A DNA stretch of 64,000 nt from Bacteroidota bacterium (GCA_947452555.1 CANGDH010000002.1:1-64000), one strand, 5' to 3'; shown: positions 16,029 to 24,636, numbered from the stretch's first letter. Translations and numbers: made by a program. Notes: generated by a model from the letters alone, not told the origin.

Positions 16029-16847
16029 ATGGAATTTTATAACAAACTGGAATCATTTTTTTATCAGCTTCAATTTGGACTAGCGATTGACCCTGATGGT
16101 TATTTTATTGGAAAACATACATTTTCATGTCTTATGCTTTCGCCAGAAATTTTCTTTACTTATAAGTCTAAATTACAATTTGATTATCCATTTAATCATA
16201 AAATAAAAGCTTCAGAGTTATACTCTCTATTTAAAAATGAAAATATTTCATCTTCTGATGTATTTGAAATTATAGAGGAACTAAAAAAACAATATTGGTT
16301 ACTTCCGCCTTCATTGACAGCTGAGACTGAAATGGTTCTTAAAAAAGCAGTGAGAAACGAATGGAATACTGCGACTGAAATTGAACTAAATTCTGAAGTC
16401 ATTAACTATATAAATCATTTAGAACACATTAGAAATGGTTTTTTGGAGACATTTACAAGCAAATTGACAGAAGTTGATACAAATCAAAATTATGTTGAAG
16501 AAGAATCTAAAGGACAATACTATAGTGACATGATTCAAAGCGAATTTGAAACTATTAAGGATTGCTTCATAATTGAGTCAGATTATGAAAAGACAATGAT
16601 AATTTTACAAAATTACTTTTCAAATAACATTTTGGATTCAAATGAACCTATACGAGTTCGTAAGGGAAATAAAAGGAAAATCTCAAGATGCTTGGGTCAA
16701 ATTTATCGTGTTTTTGTACCGCATTCTATACTTACTTATGATTACCTAAAAATATACCCTTTATTGTTTAATTGTTTTTCTATTGATGAAATTGACCTGA
16801 ATCAAACAATTACAAGCTGTAAACTTTATAAATACTCAATGGGCTAA
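16029..16847 (+). CDS. Hypothetical protein downstream of integrase, 272 aa
   Basis: Begins 1 bp after the integrase stop, so it is certainly cotranscribed. It is mostly helical, acidic, with conserved-looking aromatic patches (FYNKLESFFYQLQFGLAID) and no transmembrane helix or signal. I recognise no family. In this position Bacteroidota elements often carry excision or replication accessory proteins. Confidence 0.7.
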   Translation: MEFYNKLESFFYQLQFGLAIDPDGYFIGKHTFSCLMLSPEIFFTYKSKLQFDYPFNHKIKASELYSLFKNENISSSDVFEIIEELKKQYWLLPPSLTAETEMVLKKAVRNEWNTATEIELNSEVINYINHLEHIRNGFLETFTSKLTEVDTNQNYVEEESKGQYYSDMIQSEFETIKDCFIIESDYEKTMIILQNYFSNNILDSNEPIRVRKGNKRKISRCLGQIYRVFVPHSILTYDYLKIYPLLFNCFSIDEIDLNQTITSCKLYKYSMG

Positions 16848-16940
16848 AGTTTCACTTTTTTCACCTTTTTCACCTTTTAGGTTTGCTCTTGAAATTATGA
16901 ATCGGCCGATTCTATTCATCAATTTTAAAATGAAAAAAAA

Positions 16941-17906
16941 ATGAGCATTCACACTGCACTTGAGCTTATTAAAAATGAAAGCTTAAGTCAAGAAAAAAGC
17001 CTTTTAGAAGGGGTATTTGAAAAAACAGGGCTAGCTTGTATAGCTGGCGCAACTGACACGGGAAAAAGTATGATACTTAGAGATTTTGCAATAGCCATAT
17101 CTCAAGAAGAGGATTACTTTCTTGGATTTAAATTAAATTCAGTTCACCACAAAGTAATTTTTGTATCTACAGAAGACAGCATGTGTAAGACTGCGGAGCT
17201 TCTAAAAATTCAAACCGAAGGGTTAATTGATGAAAGTTTAGAAAGAATCCGATTTATTTTTAACCCCGAGGACTCAATAGATGAAGTTAGAAAGGCTCTT
17301 GAAATTGAGCCAGTTGATGTAATCATTATAGACTGTTTTAGCGACGTTTATGAAGGTGATGCAATTAACTCAAATGAAACAAGGTCATATTTAAAGAAAT
17401 GGCAGAAAATTGCAGACCAGTATAGCTGCCTTGCATTATTCCTTCATCATCTAGTTAAAAGAGGAGAATCTGTTGCTCCAAGTAAACACAATTTACACGG
17501 AGGTCAGGGTTTTCAAGCAAAAATGAGAACTGTTGCTGAGTTAAGGACTGACATACGTAACAAGGACAAAAGGCACCTTTGTATCGTCAAGGGTAATTAT
17601 TTAAAAGCAGAACAGAAAGACAGAAGCTTTGTATTGTATTTTGACCCTGAAAATCTCAGATTCACTTCAAAAGGAGAAAGAGAAGAATATAATAATCTGT
17701 ATGAAAAGCCAATAGATTATGAAAGAGTAAATAACTACAAAAAAGCTGTTGAACTCAAAAAAGCTGGCTTGATGGGCAAAGAAATAGCTACTCAAATTGG
17801 AACATCAGAAGCAACCATCTCAAGACTTATTAATGAAGGCAAGAAAAACAATTGGGACAGGTTGAATCCTGAAGATGATGAATCTGAAGATTTACAAGTC
17901 GTTTAA
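16941..17906 (+). CDS. RepA-like RecA-fold ATPase (AAA_25) with C-terminal HTH
   Basis: 321 aa. Walker A GATDTGKS (36-43), sensor segment KVIFVSTEDS, Walker B VDVIIIDCFSDVYEGD, LFLHHLVKRGE, a RecA-like set typical of RepA hexameric helicases and AAA_25 proteins of mobile elements. The C-terminus has a resolvase-type HTH (LKKAGLMGKEIATQIGTSEATISRL). It probably unwinds the excised circle or supports its replication. It follows the integrase operon and ends in a strong terminator. Confidence 0.87.
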   Translation: MSIHTALELIKNESLSQEKSLLEGVFEKTGLACIAGATDTGKSMILRDFAIAISQEEDYFLGFKLNSVHHKVIFVSTEDSMCKTAELLKIQTEGLIDESLERIRFIFNPEDSIDEVRKALEIEPVDVIIIDCFSDVYEGDAINSNETRSYLKKWQKIADQYSCLALFLHHLVKRGESVAPSKHNLHGGQGFQAKMRTVAELRTDIRNKDKRHLCIVKGNYLKAEQKDRSFVLYFDPENLRFTSKGEREEYNNLYEKPIDYERVNNYKKAVELKKAGLMGKEIATQIGTSEATISRLINEGKKNNWDRLNPEDDESEDLQVV

Positions 17907-17911
17907 TTTAC

Positions 17912-17944
17912 ACCCGCTAGTTTAATTAATTAGCGGGTTTTTTA
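17912..17944 (+). terminator. Terminator after the RepA-like gene
   Basis: Perfect 8-bp stem ACCCGCTA (17912-17919) and TAGCGGGT (17931-17938), followed by six or more Ts. Confidence 0.9.
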
Positions 17945-17997
17945 ATTGCATTCTTTCATTTTCCTAGGTATATGAAATTCATGCAATTAAACTCAAC

Positions 17998-18627
17998 TTA
18001 AAAAAATGACTTCAAATAAAAATAAAACACCATAATTAATGTTGAAATTAAAAATATTATTGCAGAGGGCTTATTATTATTAAAAGCAAATACATAAATT
18101 TTTGATATATAAGAATTGTAAGCCAGTTCACCAAATTTCTGTCTTATTTCACTTTTAAGTGAAAAATCAAAAGCTCGTAAATAAATTAGACTAAAAAATA
18201 TCATATCATATAAATGTAATAATACTGATTGAAAGTCATTTGGCAATCCACTTTGGAAAGAATATATAATACCAAATCCTATATATATATAAATAAACAA
18301 ATGAAAAGAAATAGTATCATAATAATTCTTATCTGTGTAATAGTACAAGAAATTTAAGTAATCACATTGCTCTTGATTAATACCAAAAAAATCATTTAAT
18401 TGAAAATATTCTACATAATTTCTATAATTATCATTAAGAGACTTTAGAAAAAAAACTATTGCACTATAATACCCTAGAATCCAAATTAATATAAGTTGAT
18501 AAAAGAAATGTAAGCCAAAGTTCTTTTGCAAATGAAATATATTATAGCTTAAACCATAGTATAATGTAAGCCCATAACCAAAAAGTACAAAAAATGGATT
18601 AGCTACTAAATCATTTACTTTTTTCAT
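17998..18627 (-). CDS. Multi-pass membrane protein, last gene of unknown cassette
   Basis: 209 aa with about five hydrophobic segments, including LVANPFFVLFGYGLTLYYGL, LILIWILGYYSAIVFFL and a C-terminal SAIIFLISTLIMVFYFY, and very rich in Phe and Tyr. No family is recognised. Its start overlaps the stop of the 18624-19193 gene by 4 bp, so the two are translationally coupled. Together with the lipoprotein upstream it could be an envelope-located system. Confidence 0.7.
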   Translation of the reverse strand: MKKVNDLVANPFFVLFGYGLTLYYGLSYNIFHLQKNFGLHFFYQLILIWILGYYSAIVFFLKSLNDNYRNYVEYFQLNDFFGINQEQCDYLNFLYYYTDKNYYDTISFHLFIYIYIGFGIIYSFQSGLPNDFQSVLLHLYDMIFFSLIYLRAFDFSLKSEIRQKFGELAYNSYISKIYVFAFNNNKPSAIIFLISTLIMVFYFYLKSFF

Positions 18628-19193
18628 ATATTATAATAATTAAAAATTGAAAGTAGTGAATTAGTGGTTTCATTAAAATCATCATAAAACTCTTTTTTAA
18701 TAAATATATTAGCAGGCAGATATTCATATATTTCTGTGCTCTCAAATGTCAATACCGAGCCATCCGAGTATAGAAACGGCTCATTTTCTAATCTTTCCCC
18801 TAAATTGATTGGTTGTCCAACCTCTCCATGTGTAGAGTATTCACCAAAAACCAAATCTAAAAATTTATCATTCAATACGTATTCATCAAAATAACTATCA
18901 TAATAATTCATTACTAGCTCTAAATTATTAGCTATAACATAATATAGTTTATTATTAGTAAAGCCATGTGCTCCATCTTCTCTAAATGTTATAGCTAACT
19001 GTCCAATCAACATTAATTTGATTGCCATTTCTTGGTTTAACAATGATAGATAAAGCTCATTTGGATTTAAATTATCTTGGAAATAATAATAAACCCCGTC
19101 ATTATTATCTTCATATGTTCCTAAAGAAAAATATTCTATATTATTAAATTTTATTAACATAAGATACCCATTAAGCGCTTCCTCATTTAACAA
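18624..19193 (-). CDS. Hypothetical acidic protein, middle gene of unknown cassette
   Basis: 189 aa, strongly acidic, rich in N, Y, E and L, without signal peptide or membrane helix (MLNEEALNGYLMLIKFNNIE). Overlaps the neighbours on both sides (11 bp with the lipoprotein gene, 4 bp with the membrane protein gene). No domain is recognised. Confidence 0.7.
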   Translation of the reverse strand: MLNEEALNGYLMLIKFNNIEYFSLGTYEDNNDGVYYYFQDNLNPNELYLSLLNQEMAIKLMLIGQLAITFREDGAHGFTNNKLYYVIANNLELVMNYYDSYFDEYVLNDKFLDLVFGEYSTHGEVGQPINLGERLENEPFLYSDGSVLTFESTEIYEYLPANIFIKKEFYDDFNETTNSLLSIFNYYNI

Positions 19194-19674
19194 TTTTGAC
19201 TGTAGATATTCTATTAGAGAGTTCTGGGCTCAACGAAAAGTTATATGAGACCTTCATATTCTGACCTAACCCATCTTTGCCCAATGTCACATCGGCAATC
19301 TGTTTCTTTAAAACACCGTCTTGGAAGTAGTTAGCAAAATATGGGTATCCTATTACACGTTTATTTACAATAAAATTAAAAATCATAAAACCTTCTTTAT
19401 CATAGAAAACAACTTTACTAAATAGCGGGTCAATAAACCCACCCATTAAGTCCTGATGTTCACTTTTAAAATCTATACTATCTGAAGTAATTATTATGCT
19501 GATTAAAAGTGTAGAATCTACATGAGATATTTTAGTATCCAGTTTATATTTAAAACCATATAAATTGGTTTCAATAATTGGATTTAGAGATATTACATTA
19601 TTTTTTGGTTTACTTACACATGATGATACCATCACAATAATAATAGCCAATAATTGAAATTTCTTGTTAAACAT
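19183..19674 (-). CDS. Lipoprotein, first gene of unknown cassette
   Basis: 163 aa from the ATG at 19674 (MFNKKFQLLAIIIVMVSSC). The frame is open to 19764, but the extra N-terminus would bury the lipoprotein signal, so the shorter start is preferred. Lipobox VSSC, then a beta-rich domain (YGFKYKLDTKISHVDSTLLI). Divergent from the Xre regulator, with only 80 bp between starts, so the regulator probably controls this operon. Confidence 0.72.
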   Translation of the reverse strand: MFNKKFQLLAIIIVMVSSCVSKPKNNVISLNPIIETNLYGFKYKLDTKISHVDSTLLISIIITSDSIDFKSEHQDLMGGFIDPLFSKVVFYDKEGFMIFNFIVNKRVIGYPYFANYFQDGVLKKQIADVTLGKDGLGQNMKVSYNFSLSPELSNRISTVKIVK

Positions 19675-19754
19675 AGATTTTAATATTTTTTGAAAATACG
19701 AAATGGGTCTTATTTGACCTAATTTAAATCTCATTGTTTCTTGAGTTTCGTAGA

Positions 19755-19979
19755 GTGAAACCAAATAAAGAAGATGACTATTTAAGGGCCCTAGGAGCTA
19801 ATATTAGGCAAATTAGAAAGACCAAATCCATTACAATGGAAGGACTTGCGAATGATGCAGATATAGAGTATAGGCAACTAGGAAGAATTGAAAGAGGAGA
19901 AATCAATACATCGGTTATTTCACTTTTAAAAATAGCTAATGTACTTAAGGTATCATTAGTTGATTTTTTTACTTTTTAA
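19755..19979 (+). CDS. Xre-family transcriptional regulator
   Basis: 74 aa from GTG 19755; a TTG at 19734 would add 7 residues. HTH_3 domain: LGANIRQIRKTKSITMEGLA, then YRQLGRIERGEINTSVISLL. Typical Cro/CI-like repressor length. The intergenic region with the divergent cassette contains GGTC-N6-GACC (19706-19719), a possible operator. Confidence 0.85.
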   Translation: MKPNKEDDYLRALGANIRQIRKTKSITMEGLANDADIEYRQLGRIERGEINTSVISLLKIANVLKVSLVDFFTF

Positions 19980-20438
19980 TGGACTATTAAGCATAGAGTT
20001 ACAGTCCATAAATCTTAGGTGTTATTTTAGATGGCAAACTAATTTTCTAGAATGAGTGGGGCAAATATTTGAAATATGTACTTCTTCGCAAAGAGGAAAT
20101 AATTTAGCCTTAAATCAAATTGCATGCATTTCAAGAACCTAGGAAATTGAATGCAAGCAATTCCCTTGTATAAAATTCAATAATAGAATCATAACCAAAA
20201 TACATAGTGATATTACATTTGGTGCTGTATTTAGTGCTAATAAACATACAATGAAACAAATAAGAATATAAAATATTCAGAAACAAGCTATTAGCTTTGT
20301 AATATTACAAAGGTTCAGGTCCTACTGAGACTTAATATTTATAAAATCATGCATAAAACAAACAAATACCGTTTGACGTAGATTTTATTTCAAACGGACA
20401 AATCTAATTGCATTAACTTTATTTATAATTTCAAAATC
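19980..20438. other. 459-bp intergenic region in unit 3
   Basis: No convincing ORF. It contains an 18-bp perfect palindrome CTTTGTAATATTACAAAG (20295-20312), directly followed by a 26-bp segment (20311-20336) that recurs with three changes at 22646-22671, and AGTGCTAA at 20233. Promoter signals for the downstream secreted protein must lie here but are not clear. Confidence 0.45.
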
Positions 20439-21428
20439 ATGAAGAAAGTATTTATAATAACCTTTTGTTGTTTAAATTTTTCATTGACTTATGCTCAATC
20501 TGCTTCTAAAGAAAAAGTCAATTTATATATTGGAGCAGTTAAATCATTTGCAGCTTATGAAGGAGTATTGTACAATGCTCAGAAACTTATTGAAATGTCA
20601 TACTCAAGTGAATTAAGTAAAGAAACAGCAATTTTTAAAATTAAATACTTTAAATCTCACGAAAATGCAATTCGTATTATTAAAGATGGACAAGCTGATT
20701 TTGACTTCGAACTATATAAAAGTAGAGCAAAAAAAATAACTGACTCTATTTATAAGAATATCATCATTAATAATGAAGTAATTAATGAGTACAAAGAGAA
20801 AATAAAGAGCCTTAATAATTATGATTCAAAAACTGAGGACTTTAAATACTTGATAGCATTTGAATTTTATGATAACCCTGAATCAGAAATACAAAAAATG
20901 GGGATGGATATATTTTCTACTAAGTCACATTTAAAAGCTAATGGAATTAACTGGTCTATTCGATATCCTAAAAGCTGGAACTTCTCTGAAGGTGAACGTC
21001 CACATATAATTCAGAAGTTTACTAACAGATTTGGAAATGGCAACACAACTGTTATGCTTTTAAATCTTGATTTAGGCCTTGCAACTATACCTTCAAACAC
21101 CGAACTCGAAGAACTACTTTCTATTAATAATATGAAAGAGACTCTTCCAGAAAATTCAAAGTTTTTATCTTATTCTAAAACTTTAATTGAAAATCAACCT
21201 GCATGTATATTGGAATATACAACAAAAAGAAAAAGGCTTGACGTCGAAATTGAAATTTATTCTCAATTATGTAATATATATTATAAAGGAAATTTTCTCC
21301 AAATACTATTAAACTGTACAACTAATATTAACAACAAAGACCAGGACATAAATCTTAATGTGTACAGATTTATATATCGTCAAATGTTAAATTCCATTGT
21401 AATAAATGATAAATATTTAACCCATTAG
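20439..21428 (+). CDS. Secreted hypothetical protein, 329 aa
   Basis: Signal peptide MKKVFIITFCCLNFSLTYA, cleavage before Q. The first half is helical (about 25-130); the second half begins INWSIRYPKSWNFSEGERPH and has the fold pattern of PsbP/photosystem-like or DcrB-type beta domains, with strands NTTVMLLNLDL and ACILEYTTKRK. It probably acts in the periplasm or at the outer membrane. It stands alone at the right end of unit 3 as cargo. Confidence 0.65.
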   Translation: MKKVFIITFCCLNFSLTYAQSASKEKVNLYIGAVKSFAAYEGVLYNAQKLIEMSYSSELSKETAIFKIKYFKSHENAIRIIKDGQADFDFELYKSRAKKITDSIYKNIIINNEVINEYKEKIKSLNNYDSKTEDFKYLIAFEFYDNPESEIQKMGMDIFSTKSHLKANGINWSIRYPKSWNFSEGERPHIIQKFTNRFGNGNTTVMLLNLDLGLATIPSNTELEELLSINNMKETLPENSKFLSYSKTLIENQPACILEYTTKRKRLDVEIEIYSQLCNIYYKGNFLQILLNCTTNINNKDQDINLNVYRFIYRQMLNSIVINDKYLTH

Positions 21429-21570
21429 AAGACTTTTTTACGTTTTTAGAAAAAACATAGTTAATTTGAAGCTCGAAATAAGTGCTATTCATAGTGCCGA
21501 ATCAAAATACACTAGTTCTTTTTCTCCTTTAAAAACGTTCAACACATTGTGTTTCAGTTTTCTAATTAAA

Positions 21571-21629
21571 CAATAATTCATTCTAAAGTGGAACAAATAT
21601 GCCCTGGTGGGCCCACAGCCGAAAGGCAA
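21571..21629 (+). repeat. Attachment-site copy 4 with conserved left flank
   Basis: ATGCCCTGGTGGGCCCACA (21599-21617) equals the last part of tRNA-Ile2. The surrounding 58 bp, from ATAATTCATTCTAAAGTGG through GCCGAAAGGCAA, is repeated with few changes at 24637-24693, so these two copies frame unit 4. Confidence 0.9.
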
Positions 21630-21637
21630 GAAGAATG

Positions 21638-21674
21638 AACCACTTATAATTTAACCGTTGTAGGTGGTTTTTTT
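21638..21674 (+). terminator. Terminator behind attachment copy 4
   Basis: Stem AACCACTTATAA (21638-21649) with TTGTAGGTGGTT (21658-21669) plus a T run. It is the third member of the conserved terminator set that follows tRNA-Ile2 fragments. Confidence 0.85.
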
Positions 21675-21808
21675 ATGGGTTATTAGCAAGAATTGTACTT
21701 TTTATCAGCACTTGTGGAGTGCCAAAATTAGTGCTAATGCAAAAAAGTATTAGTGCCAATAATTTAGACTTTGAAAAGCACGTCATTATTAACCTAAATG
21801 AATGTGTT

Positions 21809-21872
21809 ATAAACTTAAAAATCAGTTTTGTCACTTTGTCTTCTAGAAAAAAATTAATGGGGAAGTCCCTAC
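21809..21872 (+). pseudogene. Relic of a tyrosine integrase 5' end
   Basis: Reads INLKISFVTLSSRKK, aligning with MNVKISFVALSSRKK at the start of the integrase at 14822. The start codon is ATA instead of ATG, one base is lost after RKK, and homology ends near 21872. The region upstream (21705-21808) also resembles the upstream region at 14730-14821. Confidence 0.85.
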
Positions 21873-21894
21873 TGAGCATAATTAATATTGATAT

Positions 21895-21934
21895 AAAAAA
21901 GAAACCCAGGTTTTCTAGACTGGGTTTCTTTTTT
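21895..21934. terminator. Strong bidirectional terminator
   Basis: Perfect 15-bp stem: AAAAAAGAAACCCAG (21895-21909) with CTGGGTTTCTTTTTT (21920-21934). It serves the minus-strand Bor-like gene and blocks plus-strand read-through. Confidence 0.92.
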
Positions 21935-21963
21935 GTAAAGCTAAATATTATGTGGTATTTAAA

Positions 21964-22257
21964 CTACTTTTTAACTACAGTAGTTGTCGGAGTATATAAC
22001 CCACTTGTTAATACATTTAATAGCCCATCAATAAATGTGTGAGTAATTGTAACTTGATAATTTTTTGCATCTCCCGCCATTTTAGTTGGGTCAGATGTTT
22101 TAATTGCAGCTAAGCCACCAATTACGTAATGATTTTTCTCAGTAACCTCTACGCCAGTTTGAGCGCCACTTCCCACAGCATATGAAATTGTATAGCAAGA
22201 TGCCATGGACAAACATAAAATTGTTACGAATGTTAATTGAATGAATCTGTTTCTCAT
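21964..22257 (-). CDS. Bor-like lipoprotein
   Basis: 97 aa with lipoprotein signal and lipobox MASC. The mature part follows the lambda Bor pattern: HYVIGGL, then DPTKMAGDAKNY, then THTFIDGLLNVLTSGLYTPT. Bor is a phage-borne outer-membrane lipoprotein made by lysogens. The Bacteroidota members are common in accessory DNA. The upstream region (22258-22470) is shared with the neighbouring lipoprotein gene. Confidence 0.8.
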   Translation of the reverse strand: MRNRFIQLTFVTILCLSMASCYTISYAVGSGAQTGVEVTEKNHYVIGGLAAIKTSDPTKMAGDAKNYQVTITHTFIDGLLNVLTSGLYTPTTTVVKK

Positions 22258-22294
22258 AATGAAAATTTAAGTTTAAATAATATGCATTATGGGG

Positions 22295-22465
22295 GCTGCA
22301 CTGAACTAAAGGTATAAGATTATAATCTATATCTGTTACGTATATATACGTAACATCTTATGATAGGAGTCATATAAAATACAAGGTATGTATGCTACAA
22401 GAGTACTCCCTATAGTCTACATTCAACAACATAGGGTGGAATCAAAAGCAGCTAAACCGTGTAAC
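22295..22465 (-). repeat. Leader repeat, copy 1 (upstream of the Bor-like gene)
   Basis: About 170 bp that aligns with 24290-24460. Well matched parts are GGTATAAGATTATAATCT, the palindrome GTTACGTATATATACGTAAC (22335-22354), CATCTTATGAT, and GGAATCAAAAGCAGCTAAAC (22435-22454). Both copies lie just upstream of minus-strand lipoprotein genes, so it is a shared promoter or 5' leader. Confidence 0.7.
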
Positions 22466-22670
22466 CTAAGAAAAAAAAGATTCATAATAAATTATAGATT
22501 GGCTGCTCTCTAATGTTAGCTTAGTAATAAAGACTAGCTCTATACCTTAGTGAATTTAGGAATCAAGTGCTGATTTTCATGCCAAAATTATTTTAGCGTA
22601 CGTTTTATTCAACTTCCCAACTAATTACCAACAGATTGTGATATCAGGTTCAAGTCCTACTCAGTCTTAA

Positions 22671-24251
22671 TTAATTAACCGTAATTCTTTTTACAAAAGT
22701 TGGGTTTGCCGAACTTGCAGGCTCGTAATAAAACAAATCATATTTACCAGTCCCAAACTGCAGAGAAACCTCTCCAACAGGGTTGTTTGTATAAAATGTC
22801 TGATTCCCATAATTATCAAATTGAAAATTTGTAACAGACCAACCTGAACCCATACTATAGAACCAAACATTACTACTACTACCTATACCCGAGTTAATAA
22901 CAGGATTTACTGACTTAATTGTGACTTTAAAATCAAAACTAGGTATGTCATTTTTATTATACATTAAGCAGCCATTAATAGACGAAGAAACAGTTTCTGT
23001 AGCAATTCTTGTTAAAAAGTTTTGTTTGCTATTGGATATTAACGGGTATGTAATTGGCATATAGCTTTCATCTTTTTTGGAAACGTTATCACTTAAGTAT
23101 GTTGTCAAAATAGAGAACGACTTAGGTGTGATATTGAACTTGTTTTGCAGATTAGTTGCTACAGCTAATGTATCAATGAAATAACTATGATTATATATTT
23201 TTTTAAATATTGTTACATCTTCAATTGTTCCATCTGTATAAAAATCGTTAGAGAAATCTGTTAATAACTCTGACAATTGCGCATCTGTTCTATAGCCTTG
23301 AAATAGCAGAGATATATTTAACAGGATATCATTATTATTACCAAATAAACTAACTTTTTCAGACCTTGTTATATTATTTGTTCCAACTTTAAATAAATTT
23401 AATAATTCAGTAATCGCTTGAGTTTTTGCATTTGTAAAGCTCATTGAATTATTAGTCATAAGATACTCTACTCTTCTCCTCTCAACATGTGTTAAAACAT
23501 TCACATTCTCATTCTCACTAGAATCAACTTTCGTAATGCCTGTAAGTATTATTCTCGAGGTTGATAATGTATTTAAAATCTCATTATAATAGAAGCCATC
23601 AGTTTGAACCCTAAGTATTTTACCACTAATATTAGATGCCCTTAATTCGTAATTACCCTGATTATCGTTGATAGTTGTAGAATATGACATTCCTGTTTGT
23701 GACAAATTTGAATCCAAAACATAAAAAGATATAATAGACCCTTTAGAAAAAGGTCCTTTCTCAATTTTACCAGTAATTACCACAACTGCATAACTAGATT
23801 TTACTATTTTAAGCACCTCGACATAATTAGTTAATAATGAATTATACGAATTATTAACTAGGGTTAAGGATGGAGTAGTTGTACTAGTAATTATAGTATC
23901 TATTTTTAAAACAACAGTTCTAATAGAATCTAGCTTCTTTGTAGATTCAATATTTGCACTCTTTATTGAAGTGGCTATTATAGAAAGCATATCGTTTGAA
24001 AGAGCTAACATAGTTTTTGAAGTCATACTAACTAAAGAATTTGATATTGTATCAATTCTATTGTTTACTATATCAATCTTTGTTTTCAATGATGGCTCTA
24101 AATTAGTAAGTTGAGCTGTAATTGAAGATATACTGCTCTTTAAAGAAGTTACATCACTTTTTAGCTGTGCGATATCTGGTCCATAGTCAACCTGCTTTTG
24201 ACAAGAAATGGAAAATAAAGTCAATAATAAAAAAACAGTTACCCCTTTCAT
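22671..24251 (-). CDS. Large lipoprotein with N-terminal coiled coil
   Basis: 526 aa. Lipobox SISC, then a long coiled coil (about 25-125: IAQLKSDVTSLKSSISSITA) ending at TTPSLTLVNN, then a carboxypeptidase-regulatory-like beta domain (VVITGKIEKGPFSKGSIISF, GNYELRASNISG), a helical middle and a C-terminal beta domain with SVNPVINSGIGSSS. The first beta domain and the order resemble Bacteroidota surface lipoproteins with DUF-type carbohydrate- or protein-binding modules. The coiled coil may let it reach away from the cell surface or trimerise. Function unknown. Confidence 0.72.
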   Translation of the reverse strand: MKGVTVFLLLTLFSISCQKQVDYGPDIAQLKSDVTSLKSSISSITAQLTNLEPSLKTKIDIVNNRIDTISNSLVSMTSKTMLALSNDMLSIIATSIKSANIESTKKLDSIRTVVLKIDTIITSTTTPSLTLVNNSYNSLLTNYVEVLKIVKSSYAVVVITGKIEKGPFSKGSIISFYVLDSNLSQTGMSYSTTINDNQGNYELRASNISGKILRVQTDGFYYNEILNTLSTSRIILTGITKVDSSENENVNVLTHVERRRVEYLMTNNSMSFTNAKTQAITELLNLFKVGTNNITRSEKVSLFGNNNDILLNISLLFQGYRTDAQLSELLTDFSNDFYTDGTIEDVTIFKKIYNHSYFIDTLAVATNLQNKFNITPKSFSILTTYLSDNVSKKDESYMPITYPLISNSKQNFLTRIATETVSSSINGCLMYNKNDIPSFDFKVTIKSVNPVINSGIGSSSNVWFYSMGSGWSVTNFQFDNYGNQTFYTNNPVGEVSLQFGTGKYDLFYYEPASSANPTFVKRITVN

Positions 24252-24289
24252 AATACAATTATTTAAATGAAATCATACTGAGGGGGCAG

Positions 24290-24460
24290 CAAGACATAAA
24301 GGTATGAGATTATTATCTTCACTTGTTGCGTATATATACCTAATATCTTATGATTGCTATCATCTCTTAAAGTTCTAGGTGAATAAGCTACAGGAGGACT
24401 CACTATATCATAAACTTCAATGGTAAGGGAGGAATCAAAAGCAGCTAAACAGTGTATTCT
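24290..24460 (-). repeat. Leader repeat, copy 2 (upstream of the large lipoprotein gene)
   Basis: Counterpart of 22295-22465. The palindrome is decayed (GTTGCGTATATATACCTAAT, 24325-24344), while GGAATCAAAAGCAGCTAAAC (24428-24447) is intact. Confidence 0.7.
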
Positions 24461-24636
24461 GAGACAATTTAACAATCTAGAAAAATAAATTTTAATAAAT
24501 AATAAGGGAATTCAAATTTGAACATTACCTTTCATTTGAAAATATAGTGCTAATCAAAGTACTGAATCATTTCGACATAAGTTCTTTTGCTTAAAAATAT
24601 TTTGCAACTATCTAACTTTCAAAATATTAGATTTAT

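Larger units (their letters stand above)
14561..21617. mobile_element. Integrated unit 3: integrase-first element with RepA-like ATPase
   Basis: Bounded by tRNA-Ile2 fragments at 14561-14604 and 21599-21617. Near-identical 19-bp repeats AAGTGCTATTTCTAGTGCC (14727-14745) and AAGTGCTATTCATAGTGCC (21480-21498) lie just inside the ends. The integrase is next to the left boundary, opposite to units 1 and 2. Confidence 0.75.

Noticed and set aside
21719..22042. 107-codon plus-strand frame
   Set aside because: It joins the integrase relic to the terminator and the antisense of the Bor-like gene. Only 21809-21872 has homology, so it is not a gene.
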